Shown: positions 39,177 to 47,497, numbered from the stretch's first letter. The stretch is 64,000 nt of DNA from an uncultured Porphyromonadaceae bacterium (GCA_947177405.1 CAMWUJ010000001.1:1-64000), one strand, 5' to 3'. Notes: generated by a model from the sequence alone, not told the origin. Numbers and translations: made by a program.

Positions 39177-39560
39177 TTATTTCTTGGCCGCTTTAGGACG
39201 TTTTGCTCCATATTTGGAACGACGCTGGGTTCTGCCCTGCACGCCTGCTGTATCGAGCGTTCCGCGCACGATGTGATAGCGCACACCGGGAAGGTCTTTC
39301 ACACGACCGCCACGCACCATCACGATGGAGTGCTCCTGAAGGTTGTGTCCCTCTCCGGGAATATAGCTGTTCACTTCCTTGCCGTTGGTGAGGCGTACAC
39401 GAGCCACCTTTCTCATCGCCGAGTTAGGCTTCTTGGGGGTGGTGGTATATACACGCACGCACACGCCGCGACGCTGAGGACAGGAATCCAATGCGGGAGA
39501 TTTGCTCTTTTCTTTGAGCACGTTGCGTCCCTTTCTTACTAATTGCTGAATAGTTGGCAT
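39177..39560 (-). CDS. rpsL: 30S ribosomal protein S12
   Basis: 127-residue decoding-centre protein. [46 protein letters not shown] (the Lys of the PKKPNS loop matters for streptomycin sensitivity) and [14 protein letters not shown] are conserved. The loop keeps the sensitive-type Lys. First gene of the ribosomal cluster, downstream of a consensus promoter. Confidence 0.98.
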   Translation of the reverse strand: MPTIQQLVRKGRNVLKEKSKSPALDSCPQRRGVCVRVYTTTPKKPNSAMRKVARVRLTNGKEVNSYIPGEGHNLQEHSIVMVRGGRVKDLPGVRYHIVRGTLDTAGVQGRTQRRSKYGAKRPKAAKK

Positions 39561-39711
39561 TCTTTGTCTCTTTAATTTATATTTATTGGTTATCTATTGG
39601 CTATTTATATGATTTCAACGCCTGTTCATTTTAATGCCATAACGCATGTTAAGCAATTAATTCTCAATCGCTTAACTTGCATCATCGGCGAACCCGCGCC
39701 AAAATTCGTTG

Positions 39712-39742
39712 CAAAGATACTAATATTTAACCGATTACGCAA
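39712..39742 (-). promoter_or_regulatory. Promoter of the rpsL ribosomal operon
   Basis: Minus strand: TTG (39742-39740), a 20-nt spacer, then TATCTTTG (39719-39712), a full consensus match. The leader to rpsL is about 145 nt; it holds a rather AT-rich sequence without an obvious hairpin. Confidence 0.8.
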
Positions 39743-39844
39743 CCCTTTGCGTAAAAATTTATTTTTTTATTACAATTTTTTATGTTTTATAGCATCTATT
39801 GGATTTATCTGAATATATTTTCACAATTAATCCGGACAATCATA

Positions 39845-41083
39845 TTATGCTTTTCCTTTGAATTTGGAGGCATAATCATAGATATGCTCGCAGATGCTGC
39901 GGTCTTTGTCGTCGAGGTCGAGACCGCGTCTTGACATCACACGCCGGGCGGTGGTCATGAATTTGTCAATGCTTACATTTCCGAAGCCACCCTCCGGGGA
40001 TCCCTCGCTGAAGCTGGGAATGAATACTCTCGGGAATCCTGCTCCGTGGAGATTCACCCCTACCCCCACTACCGTAGCAGTATTGAACATACAGTTGATG
40101 CCGGCTTTTGAATGGTCGCCCATGATGAGGCCGCAAAACTGAAGATCGGTGCGCATGAAAGTATGGGTGCGGTAGTTCCACAATCGTATCTTGGCATAAT
40201 CGTTCTTGAGATTGGAAGCATTTGTACCGGCACCGATGTTGCACCACTCCCCTATCACGGCATTCCCAAGGTATCCGTCGTGAGCCTTGTTACTGTATCC
40301 GAAGATCACCACATTGTCGATCTCCCCTCCAACCTTACTGAAGGGTCCTATGGTGGTGTTTCCATATATCTTGGATCCCATCTTGAACTTTGATTTGCGA
40401 CAGAGAGCAATAGGCCCCCGAAGCATACTTCCCTCCATCACCTCCGCATCCTTTCCTATATATATAGGTCCGTTCTTTACATTAAGAATCGCCCCCTCCA
40501 CTTGAGCTCCTTCCTCAATAAATACCGTCGGAAGTCCGCAGGGAGTGAGAGCGGGGCCTATCACGGTGCAGCTGTCCGAGAGCTCTTGTGAGATCCGGCC
40601 GGCCACAATCCGTGAATAATCGTTTTTCAACGCTTCGCCGTTCTTTTGAAATATATCATATACATATTCGAGTCTTCCCAATTCGAGATTAACAGTGGTG
40701 CTGGAAGGCAGACTTTCAGGGTCGGCATCCGCAAATTTATCAAAGTCGGAAAGCAGACATCTGAATGCCACAACCTTCGATCCGTCGTCAAGTGCTTCTC
40801 CCTTATTCAGCCCTTTCACAGCATCCACGATATTTCTATCCGGCAAAAGATCTCCGGAGATGAATAAGATCTCCTCGCCATCATTGACTGTCATGGGATA
40901 TTTCTCCTGAAGGTATGCCACCGTCTTGTATGAATATGTTGCCGGGAGCAGCGCCTCCCATTTCTCCTTAATCGTAACAATTCCTACCCGGAAATCAGCT
41001 ACCGGGCGAGTATAAGCCAACGGAAGTAGATTTTCGTGGCTCTCCTGAGTATCGTATAAAACGACTTTCGTAATCTCACTCAT
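39845..41083 (-). CDS. GlmU-like sugar nucleotidyltransferase/acetyltransferase
   Basis: 412 residues, matching the alternative Bacteroidetes GlmU type. It has a nucleotidyltransferase-like N-terminal half (VVLYDTQESHENLLPLAYTRPVADFRVGIVTIKEKWE) and a left-handed beta-helix C-terminal half (GPIYIGKDAEVMEGSMLRGPIALCRKSKFKMGSKIYGNTTIG, NAVIGEWCNIGAGTNASNL). By family it probably makes UDP-GlcNAc from glucosamine-1-phosphate for peptidoglycan and surface glycans. It has its own promoter, and its 3' end faces the rpsL leader on the same strand. Confidence 0.85.
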   Translation of the reverse strand: MSEITKVVLYDTQESHENLLPLAYTRPVADFRVGIVTIKEKWEALLPATYSYKTVAYLQEKYPMTVNDGEEILFISGDLLPDRNIVDAVKGLNKGEALDDGSKVVAFRCLLSDFDKFADADPESLPSSTTVNLELGRLEYVYDIFQKNGEALKNDYSRIVAGRISQELSDSCTVIGPALTPCGLPTVFIEEGAQVEGAILNVKNGPIYIGKDAEVMEGSMLRGPIALCRKSKFKMGSKIYGNTTIGPFSKVGGEIDNVVIFGYSNKAHDGYLGNAVIGEWCNIGAGTNASNLKNDYAKIRLWNYRTHTFMRTDLQFCGLIMGDHSKAGINCMFNTATVVGVGVNLHGAGFPRVFIPSFSEGSPEGGFGNVSIDKFMTTARRVMSRRGLDLDDKDRSICEHIYDYASKFKGKA

Positions 41084-41108
41084 TTTTCACACAAATTGGG
41101 AATTTGTG

Positions 41109-41140
41109 CAAAAATAACAAGAAAGCAAAAAATATGCAAA
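41109..41140 (-). promoter_or_regulatory. Promoter of glmU-like gene
   Basis: Minus strand: TTTG (41140-41137), a 20-nt spacer, TATTTTTG (41116-41109). The start codon is about 25 nt downstream. Confidence 0.75.
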
Positions 41141-41235
41141 TCTATTTTTCGCTTTCTTGATAATTTCTATATAGAATTTCTTCTTACCCGTCTATTCCCT
41201 CCGAAACCTTTCAGGGATAGATCTTAATAATGTTG

Positions 41236-41277
41236 AAAAAGCCACTGTCCTGACGTGACCACAGGACAGCGGCTTTA
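41236..41277 (-). terminator. Terminator after lipoprotein gene
   Basis: On the minus strand AAAGCCGCTGTCCTG pairs with CAGGACAGTGGCTTT (one G-U), followed by more T. The core arms lie at 41241-41252 and 41262-41273. It ends the three-gene operon that begins at 43756. Confidence 0.82.
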
Positions 41278-41299
41278 AGCTATTCAATGGAGAGACCTT

Positions 41300-41800
41300 T
41301 CAATTCAAGACATTCGGCATTACATCAAACAGGAATCCACGATTTTCTCCCTCTTCTTCCGATGCCATGCCGCGAGTGCGGGTATAGCAGAGGTCAATCT
41401 TCATGCTCACACCCGACTCCGTAACATCATAGATTATATGCATATCCGATCCGGAGAATGTCACGGTGCCCCACATATCGTTATACCATGCCGGGATATT
41501 GATCTTGTTCCCATTTATGGTATAATTGGTGCCATTCACTTTCGATCCGTAAAAATCGAGATTCTTATCGTAATATCCGCTCAAGCCCATCTGGCCTGCC
41601 GCACTATCCAGATCAGAGGGAGACATCGTGATTGTCTGGCCCATTGTGCTCACTTTCATCTCCTTGATTGTCCATGATCCCTGAAGCTTCGACTGTAGGT
41701 CTGACCCGGAAGGCTCGTCTTTATCATCCTTACATGATGATACTGTCATAACAAGCAATGCCACAAACAGCATCGCAAACATTGAATGAATTCTTTTCAT
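41300..41800 (-). CDS. Surface lipoprotein, lipocalin-like
   Basis: 166 residues. The lipobox is LVMTVSSC with the mature N-terminus CKDDKDEP, which fits the Bacteroidetes lipoprotein export signal (K followed by acidic residues), so it should reach the cell surface. The rest (LQGSWTIKEMKVS, YTINGNKINIPAW, GTVTFSGSDMHIIYDV, MKIDLCYTRT) is a strand pattern like lipocalin-type Bacteroidetes lipoproteins. Ligand unknown. It is downstream of the two membrane-associated genes and ends at a terminator. Confidence 0.75.
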   Translation of the reverse strand: MKRIHSMFAMLFVALLVMTVSSCKDDKDEPSGSDLQSKLQGSWTIKEMKVSTMGQTITMSPSDLDSAAGQMGLSGYYDKNLDFYGSKVNGTNYTINGNKINIPAWYNDMWGTVTFSGSDMHIIYDVTESGVSMKIDLCYTRTRGMASEEEGENRGFLFDVMPNVLN

Positions 41801-41843
41801 AAAACCTCGTATTTAAAAATTAATAAATGATTCAAGTTGAAAC

Positions 41844-42833
41844 TTAAAATAAATGGAATGGCACAACAAATTGTGCTTTCGAACGCATAAAATACTGCGC
41901 CTCAGGCTTTGACATATCAACAGAATATATTTTATACACTACAAATTGAGGATCCTGGGGGTCTCCGTATAAGGCACTCTGAAACGATGAGGCTCCCCCT
42001 TGAGAGAAATCTTCAGTAGATGTCAGTGCATATACTTTGAATTTGAATTTACCGTTATGCTCCTTCGCCTGATGTCTGATAATCTTCTCCCACTTCACAT
42101 TCTTTCCTTTGAATTTCAATACCTCTCCTGAATAATTAACTTTCGTGTCAAGAAGTCGCGACAAATTGGCCATTTCCACCACCGACGGCACATACCATCC
42201 AGGTCCCCACTTGTCAAGAGCTGTCTGGACAGGATACATTTCCGCCCCATATTTGGGATGAGCGGACTGGAAGTAACGCAGCTTCTGAAGGTTGGCGTAA
42301 CCGTTGGTCTTATCATTAGTGCCGAGAGGCATACTTTTATCTCCGTTGAATATGGATCCCCATCCATTTTGCCCGCTTGTCCTGACAGGCACCTCCTTAT
42401 GCCCGACAATACGTCCATGACGTCCATCGGGAGTGGTCATGACTACTATTCCCTCCACTCCGTTCTCATTATACCAATCACCGACATGATAAACTTTGGA
42501 GGCCGGAGGAAACGAGGAGAAATCCGGCTCCGTACTCACATGATGGTATTTCCCGTTCACTATATAATCCACCTTCGGGATTTCTGAATTTGCAACCGAT
42601 TCCTTAGTAGGAATAATCTCCTCAGTGCTGTTGTCATATTTGATTTTGAAAACCTTTTCAATTGAAATTTCCCTGTCGAAATTTTCTCCCGTCTTTCTGA
42701 ATAGTATTTTGTCGGGATGAACCTCCTTCACCGTGCCCTTCATACCGGAAGCGTCGCGCATCACAATCTCATCCGCGCAGATGATGCCTGCGCCGCTGAG
42801 AAACGCCAGTATTAAGAATATTATTTTTTTCAT
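41844..42833 (-). CDS. Exported protein with SH3-like N-terminal module and Lcl-like C-terminal domain
   Basis: 329 residues from ATG 42833; the ORF track runs 18 codons further into the preceding gene, while this start gives a clean signal peptide (MKKIIFLILAFLSGAGIICA). An N-terminal module (DEIVMRDASGMKGTVKEVHPDKILFRK to KVFKIKYDNSTEEIIP) resembles the one in the upstream gene. The later part contains GWYVPSVVEMANLSRLL, reminiscent of DUF1566/Lcl-type C-type-lectin-like domains. The start overlaps the upstream stop as ATGA, so translation is coupled. Function unknown. Confidence 0.72.
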   Translation of the reverse strand: MKKIIFLILAFLSGAGIICADEIVMRDASGMKGTVKEVHPDKILFRKTGENFDREISIEKVFKIKYDNSTEEIIPTKESVANSEIPKVDYIVNGKYHHVSTEPDFSSFPPASKVYHVGDWYNENGVEGIVVMTTPDGRHGRIVGHKEVPVRTSGQNGWGSIFNGDKSMPLGTNDKTNGYANLQKLRYFQSAHPKYGAEMYPVQTALDKWGPGWYVPSVVEMANLSRLLDTKVNYSGEVLKFKGKNVKWEKIIRHQAKEHNGKFKFKVYALTSTEDFSQGGASSFQSALYGDPQDPQFVVYKIYSVDMSKPEAQYFMRSKAQFVVPFHLF

Positions 42834-43756
42834 AGCTTGCCCAATCTTATTCCTATCGTTCCACCTACAGTTATAGTCGGACTCCATGAAAGACCGTCAC
42901 CTTTAAAAGCATTCGTGAAATCAAAGCCCAATTGAAGTCCTATATCCAAAACTCCGAGACTTGCTCCGAAATAGAGTTTTTCAGGACAGCGTAGCAGATT
43001 TAATGCATCGTCTGTTTTCTTGCTATTCAGTGTGCTGCGTAAAAGGAGATCGAAAGAAGCTGTGGCCCCAAACATAAAATATTCCGTCTTATACCAATAT
43101 CCGAAAGGCACACCGATGTAAGTTCCGTTCAATGCAGGCCATTCTACATCTTTCGGCTTCTTGCCTGTGTACATCGCCAGATCGCCCTGAAGCCATGTAA
43201 ATCCGAGTCCTACACTCCAGGCCGTGTCATTGCCACTCGCAAAAAGACAGTGAAGGTCTATATTGGCAGCGAATCCGCCCCAGTCTATCTCTATATTCCC
43301 GGATCCGCTTCCGGTGCTTTGATAGCCCAACGTTGCACGGGGCATAAATGTAAAATCGGCGAAACGGCGCTTCTCCTGCGGTGGATCCACTACAACTCCA
43401 CTCATAGTTTGCTGAGCCACACCGCTCAAGGTGGACTGATTTGAAGAAGGAGTCTCCGCAGTGCCCGAGGATTGTACATTTCCCGAGCCGGTAGTGGAAT
43501 CGGATGAGGAATCCAAGTGATTGATCACTTCCCTTTCCCCATTGTCAAATTCAATATAGAAAACCTTTTCACGAGGCACCACATATTTGGGACCCGTAAG
43601 ATTGGATGCCTTTTGATAGGTGATCTCTTTTTCTCCGATAGTCACTACTTTTGCCGCGATTTCTTCTCCGGAGGTAAGACATATCACATCTCCCATTGCT
43701 GCTGCCGGAATGAAGAGAGAGAGCGTCATGATACCATAACCCAATGTTCGTTTCAT
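42830..43756 (-). CDS. Outer-membrane beta-barrel protein with SH3-like N-terminal module
   Basis: 308 residues: signal peptide (to about AAAMG), a short N-terminal module (DVICLTSGEEIAAKVVTIGEKEITYQKA... EKVFYIEFDNGEREVI), a Ser/Thr/Gly linker, and a barrel-like C-terminal half (ATLGYQSTGSGSGNIEIDWGGFAANIDLHCLFASG, PFGYWYKTEYFMFGATASFDLLL, SWSPTITVGGTIGIRLGKL). Probably an outer-membrane protein. First gene of an operon of three. A consensus promoter lies about 370 nt upstream, giving it a remarkably long structured leader. Confidence 0.75.
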   Translation of the reverse strand: MKRTLGYGIMTLSLFIPAAAMGDVICLTSGEEIAAKVVTIGEKEITYQKASNLTGPKYVVPREKVFYIEFDNGEREVINHLDSSSDSTTGSGNVQSSGTAETPSSNQSTLSGVAQQTMSGVVVDPPQEKRRFADFTFMPRATLGYQSTGSGSGNIEIDWGGFAANIDLHCLFASGNDTAWSVGLGFTWLQGDLAMYTGKKPKDVEWPALNGTYIGVPFGYWYKTEYFMFGATASFDLLLRSTLNSKKTDDALNLLRCPEKLYFGASLGVLDIGLQLGFDFTNAFKGDGLSWSPTITVGGTIGIRLGKL

Positions 43757-43794
43757 AAAGATTTCTCATGTCTTCCCCGCTCTCTGAAAAAGAC

Positions 43795-44129
43795 TTTTTA
43801 GAATATAAAAAATGCGTGAGAGCCTTACTTATCGTCCATTCTCCTATCAGAGGTCTTCGCATTACCTTCTCAGTAAAAACGGACAGATTCGCAGAAGTCT
43901 CACGCAGTATATGCCGGCTTCGCCGATGGTTAATATCCAAAAGAATATAAACCATCGGCTGATGCTGCATAGCTACATCAACATCCACTGTCGGTCTTTT
44001 CCTTAACTGAGAATTAGAAAGTTGCGAAGTTCCTGATCGGAAGGAAAAGCGTCGAGTAAACGCATTTATACAATATGTCTGCCGACCAGCCCGCTCCTCC
44101 TTGTCAAAGACTTCTGCGTTTTGGCCTGC
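43795..44129 (-). ncRNA. Candidate structured RNA or long leader (~330 nt)
   Basis: Starts after a consensus promoter. Near the 5' end CGCAGAAGTCT is perfectly complementary to AGACTTCTGCG about 220 nt downstream, which would close a large domain. Inside are GCCGATGGTT/AACCATCGGC, CTTTTCCTT/AAGGAAAAG and CTGGTCGG/CCGATCAG (the last two interleaved, pseudoknot-like). TGCGTGAGA/TCTCACGCA followed by TTTTTT resembles a terminator about 50 nt before the barrel gene. It does not look like tmRNA or RNase P RNA. A 6S-like RNA or an attenuator are alternatives. Confidence 0.5.
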
Positions 44130-44134
44130 ATCCG

Positions 44135-44165
44135 CAAATTTAATACTTTTTCTTTATTCCTCAAA
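44135..44165 (-). promoter_or_regulatory. Promoter of structured RNA / barrel operon
   Basis: Minus strand: TTTG (44165-44162), a 19-nt spacer, TAAATTTG (44142-44135), a full consensus match. Confidence 0.72.
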
Positions 44166-44208
44166 TTATTATATCAATTTTTTAAAATGACTTGTATCAG
44201 GTATAAAA

Positions 44209-44384
44209 ACAATGACGCCACGAAATTTCACAATCTCACGGCGCCTTGTGATTTTTTAGACTCGCCTACTTTCACAAGCAAACTGCAATCCTACTAAACC
44301 ACTAACTTACAAATTTTATATCACTATTACTTAAAAGATTTTTGACTTGCCATCTTATATGAAACCGTAAGTCCACGGTTTTAT
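44209..44384 (-). ncRNA. Candidate small RNA (~175 nt)
   Basis: Follows a consensus promoter. A 5' hairpin AACCGT/ACGGTT, then CTTGTGA/TCACAAG, then a terminator-like hairpin GGCGCCGTGA/TCGTGGCGTC (44245-44236 with 44223-44214, including G-U pairs) before ATTGTTTTTA. The loop of the last hairpin contains TTGTGAAATT, shared with the candidate RNA at 18.1 kb. No coding potential is evident beyond a 28-codon ORF. Confidence 0.5.
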
Positions 44385-44390
44385 CCATTG

Positions 44391-44421
44391 CAAAATTATA
44401 AAATTTCGAAACTCCCTGCAA
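44391..44421 (-). promoter_or_regulatory. Promoter of candidate small RNA
   Basis: Minus strand: TTG (44421-44419), a 20-nt spacer, TAATTTTG (44398-44391). Confidence 0.7.
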
Positions 44422-44560
44422 TAGTTTGCAGTGGATTTTTACTATTTTTTTATTATTAAAAATTAATTTTATCAGGATTGTGCAATATCTTTTTACAAAC
44501 AAAATTTCATTCGCTGCAATACCCCTGTCCCCGATACATTTCAAAAAAATTTACATTTCT

Positions 44561-44592
44561 TTTGGCTATCTCATCTTTATATTATAACTTTG
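44561..44592 (+). promoter_or_regulatory. Promoter of pepP operon
   Basis: TTTG (44561-44564), a 20-nt spacer, TAACTTTG (44585-44592): a full consensus. The leader is about 95 nt. Confidence 0.78.
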
Positions 44593-44694
44593 ATAGACGG
44601 CTCTCAACCGGCGCCGGGACACCTTCCCTTTCCTCAAGCCCGAAAGCCGCCTGAGAACCACCGTTACCTTGAAATTATAATAATCCAAATAACG

Positions 44695-46491
44695 ATGACA
44701 AACAAACATTTCGATTATCTCACCGCTCTTAGAAAGGTGATGAAAGAAAAGGGGATCGACTGCGTGATCATATCGGGCACCGACCCCCATCAGAGTGAAC
44801 TACCACCCGCCCACTGGAGAGGAAGGGAATGGATCACCGGTTTTGAATCCGGCAACGGCACCAACGGCACTGCTGTAGTGCTCGCCGACGAGGCATATTG
44901 CTGGACTGATTCCCGTTATTTCATCCAGGCAGAAGATCAGCTCAAAGGATCCGGTTTTAAAATGATGAAGGAGGATGGTCCCGACGCAGTGGATCTGATC
45001 GACTGGGTGACCGAGAAAATGAACGCCGGACAGACTGTGGCTATCGACGGCATGACCTTCTCCGTGAGCTATGCGCAACGCCTCCAGCAGGAGCTAACCG
45101 ATAACAACATAAAGTTCAACGATAACTTTCCGCAATTCGACTATATATATCCCGATCGTCCGGAACGTCCCAAGAATAAACTTTTTATCCACGACGAAAA
45201 GATCGTAGGCGAGACCGTTGACGAAAAAGTCGCAGATGTGATGAAAGAGGTAAAAGGGGAACTGGCCAACGCCATCATGCTCTCCGCTCTCGACGACATA
45301 GCATGGGTCACCAATCTGCGCACAGCCAACGACATCGCTTTCTCCCCCATCTTCGTGTCTTATCTTTATCTCGACGACAACCGCCGCGTGCTTTTCATCG
45401 ATGCTGAGAAAATCACCAAGGAAGTGGCCGACCATCTAGCTAAATATAACTTCGAGGTGAAGCCATACGACAGTGTGCTCGACTTCGCCGCCTCTCTTCC
45501 CAAGGAGACCCGCCTCCTAATCGATCCGATGAAGACGTCGCGTGGTCTCTACGATCATATAGGCTGCACACCGGTATTCGGAGGCGCAGGAGTGGCAAAG
45601 CTCAAGAGCATCAAGAACGCCACCATGCTCGCTAATCTTGAGACCGCAATGGAGAAAGATGGTGTGGCTCTCACCAAATTCTTCATGATGGTGGAGAAGG
45701 AATACCCAAGCGGCAAACTCACTGAAATGGAATTGGGAAAACGCCTCCGCGCTTTCCGTCTTGCCGACCCCTCCTGTGTGGATGAGAGTTTTGCGCCTAT
45801 CTTGGGTTGGAATGCGCATGGTGCAATCGTGCATTACGAAGCCACCGAAGCCACCGACGTGGCAATTGTGGGAGACGGTCTCCTTCTTGTGGATTCGGGA
45901 GGTCAATACACTTTCGGCACCACCGATATCACGCGCACCATCGCCTTAGGCACTCCTACCGACGAGCAGAAGCACGATTTCACATTGGTGATGAAGGGAC
46001 ACATCAATCTCTCCACCGCAATCTTCCCTGCCGGCACACGCGGTGACCAGCTCGATGCTTTCGCACGCATCTTCCTTTGGAAAGAGGGTAAAGCCTATTA
46101 TCATGGCACAGGCCATGGCGTGGGTTTCTTCATCAACTGCCATGAAGGTCCCCAGAACATCCGTCTGAATCATAACCCCACTCCCCTTGAGCCCGGAATG
46201 ATCACCAGCAACGAGCCCGGTCTCTATCTTGAAGGCCGTTACGGAATCCGTTGTGAGAATCTGATCGTGACCGAACCGGCTATGGAGACTGAATTCGGGA
46301 AATTCTACAGATTCAATGAGATGACTCTATTCCCCTTCGATCTATCGCTTTTCGAGACGTCAATAATGACAGATGAGGAAATCGACTGGCTCAACGCTTA
46401 CCACAAGAAGGTATATGACCGTCTCTCACCCCTCCTCGACCCCGAGGAGCAGGCATGGCTCGCAGCTAAAACCCAACCTCTGAAAAGATAA
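44695..46491 (+). CDS. pepP: Aminopeptidase P family protein (M24B)
   Basis: Two-metal peptidase that removes N-terminal residues preceding proline. The start at 44695 (MTNKHFDYLTALRKVMKEKG) is chosen because the longer ORF begins at the promoter and adds an unlikely leader. It has 598 residues, the long form with two creatinase-like N-terminal domains. Metal ligands are visible: LLVDSGGQY (Asp), TTDITRTIAL (Asp), GTGHGVGFF (His), SNEPGLYLEGRYG (Glu) and RCENLIV (Glu). It has no signal peptide, so it is cytoplasmic. Followed 4 nt later by the gamma-carbonic anhydrase gene. Confidence 0.92.
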   Translation: MTNKHFDYLTALRKVMKEKGIDCVIISGTDPHQSELPPAHWRGREWITGFESGNGTNGTAVVLADEAYCWTDSRYFIQAEDQLKGSGFKMMKEDGPDAVDLIDWVTEKMNAGQTVAIDGMTFSVSYAQRLQQELTDNNIKFNDNFPQFDYIYPDRPERPKNKLFIHDEKIVGETVDEKVADVMKEVKGELANAIMLSALDDIAWVTNLRTANDIAFSPIFVSYLYLDDNRRVLFIDAEKITKEVADHLAKYNFEVKPYDSVLDFAASLPKETRLLIDPMKTSRGLYDHIGCTPVFGGAGVAKLKSIKNATMLANLETAMEKDGVALTKFFMMVEKEYPSGKLTEMELGKRLRAFRLADPSCVDESFAPILGWNAHGAIVHYEATEATDVAIVGDGLLLVDSGGQYTFGTTDITRTIALGTPTDEQKHDFTLVMKGHINLSTAIFPAGTRGDQLDAFARIFLWKEGKAYYHGTGHGVGFFINCHEGPQNIRLNHNPTPLEPGMITSNEPGLYLEGRYGIRCENLIVTEPAMETEFGKFYRFNEMTLFPFDLSLFETSIMTDEEIDWLNAYHKKVYDRLSPLLDPEEQAWLAAKTQPLKR

Positions 46492-46495
46492 CAAA

Positions 46496-47047
46496 ATGGC
46501 AATAATAAGAAGCGTAAGGGGCTTCCGCCCCAAAATCGGCAAGGATTGTTTCCTTGCCGACAACGCCTGCATCATAGGCGATGTAGTGATGGGCGACGAA
46601 TGTAGCGTATGGTTCGGCACGGTGCTTCGCGGTGATGTGAATTCCATCCGCATAGGCAATGGAGTCAATATCCAGGACGGCAGCGTGCTCCACACCCTAT
46701 ATCAGAAATCCACAATCGAAATAGGCGACCATGTGAGCATAGGCCACAACGTGGTGATTCACGGTGCTCATATCCGCGACTACGCCCTCATCGGGATGGG
46801 GGCCGTGGTGATGGACGACGCCGAGGTGGGAGAAGGCGCTCTGGTGGCCGCCGGATCGGTGGTACTGAGCCGCACCAAGATCGGGCCCCACGAGATGTGG
46901 GCCGGTGCTCCGGCCAAATTCGTAAAGATGGTGGAGCCGGAGAAAGCAAAAGAGATGAATCAGAAAATAGCGCGAAACTACCTGATGTATTCCCGGTGGT
47001 ACACCGAAGGAGAGGAAGCCGAACGCTACAAAAACTACGAGGATTAG
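46496..47047 (+). CDS. Gamma-carbonic anhydrase-like hexapeptide protein
   Basis: 183 residues forming a left-handed beta-helix (repeated NACIIGDVVMGDECSVWFGTVLRGDVNSIRIGNGVNIQDG). The trimer-interface zinc His residues are in QDGSVLHTLY and IGHNVVIHGAHI, which fits YrdA/CaiE-type gamma-carbonic anhydrases. Whether it hydrates CO2 is unknown, since many family members are inactive. It is immediately downstream of pepP. Confidence 0.9.
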   Translation: MAIIRSVRGFRPKIGKDCFLADNACIIGDVVMGDECSVWFGTVLRGDVNSIRIGNGVNIQDGSVLHTLYQKSTIEIGDHVSIGHNVVIHGAHIRDYALIGMGAVVMDDAEVGEGALVAAGSVVLSRTKIGPHEMWAGAPAKFVKMVEPEKAKEMNQKIARNYLMYSRWYTEGEEAERYKNYED

Positions 47048-47108
47048 CCTTCCCGAACGCAATTTTATATAAAAAGAGGATTTTTTTCGCTAAAATTGTT
47101 AAAAAATT

Positions 47109-47138
47109 TTGTCAGAATCAGAAGATTATATAATTTTG
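47109..47138 (+). promoter_or_regulatory. Promoter of rpsU
   Basis: TTG (47109-47111), a 19-nt spacer, TAATTTTG (47131-47138). Confidence 0.75.
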
Positions 47139-47150
47139 CAAAGAAATAGC

Positions 47151-47178
47151 CGCCAACGCGCCGATGTGCGTTGTGGCG
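47151..47178 (+). promoter_or_regulatory. Hairpin in rpsU leader
   Basis: CGCCAACGC pairs with GCGTTGTGGCG (one bulge) about 15 nt after the -7 box. It could be a 5' stability element or regulatory site in the ~80-nt rpsU leader. Confidence 0.5.
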
Positions 47179-47226
47179 CAACGAGATCAAATAAGAATTA
47201 AAAACTTAAAAATTAATAACATTCAC

Positions 47227-47418
47227 ATGATTATCGTACCAGTAAAAGAAGGCGAAAACATCGAGAAAGCGCTTAAGAAATTCAAACGTAAATTCGAAAG
47301 AACCGGCATTGTAAAAGAACTTCGCAGCCGTCAGGCTTTCGAGAAGCCTTCGGTGACCAACCGCAAGAAGATGATCAAGGCCATTTACGTTCAGCAGCTT
47401 CGTCAGGCAGAGCAGTAA
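47227..47418 (+). CDS. rpsU: 30S ribosomal protein S21
   Basis: 63 residues from ATG 47227 (MIIVPVKEGENIEKALKKFKRKFERTGIVKELRSRQAFEKPS). The longer ORF start lies in the leader hairpin region and is not credible. S21 sits near the anti-Shine-Dalgarno of 16S rRNA and in Bacteroidetes helps to sequester it. It has its own promoter and terminator. Confidence 0.97.
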   Translation: MIIVPVKEGENIEKALKKFKRKFERTGIVKELRSRQAFEKPSVTNRKKMIKAIYVQQLRQAEQ

Positions 47419-47443
47419 GCCTCTTTTCATCATAGATATATCT

Positions 47444-47479
47444 ATCCGGTGCATCATTGCAATAATGTATGCGCCGGAT
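47444..47479 (+). terminator. Intrinsic terminator of rpsU
   Basis: ATCCGGTGCAT (47444-47454) pairs with ATGCGCCGGAT (47469-47479), 11 bp with one G-U, followed by TTTTCATTT. Confidence 0.78.
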
Positions 47480-47497
47480 TTTCATTTAGGCGTTGAA

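Larger units (their letters stand above)
43757..44694. other. 938-bp gene-free region with three promoters and candidate RNAs
   Basis: Between the divergent barrel-protein and pepP genes. Minus strand: promoter 44391-44421, candidate RNA 44209-44384 with hairpins, promoter 44135-44165, then a structured leader or RNA to about 43795. Plus strand: promoter 44561-44592 for pepP. The ORFs listed here have no recognisable product. Confidence 0.6.

Noticed and set aside
43569-43988. 139-aa minus ORF spanning the barrel-gene start
   Set aside because: Overlaps the true signal-peptide start in another frame and follows the structured leader; no motif.
43795-44129. tmRNA, RNase P RNA or SRP RNA in the pepP upstream gap
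   Set aside because: No tRNA-like ends or tag reading frame, no GAGGAAAGTCC-type P4 sequence and no SRP tetraloop motif.
44302-44544. 80-aa minus ORF across the small-RNA promoter
   Set aside because: Crosses the predicted promoter and RNA hairpins; no family resemblance.
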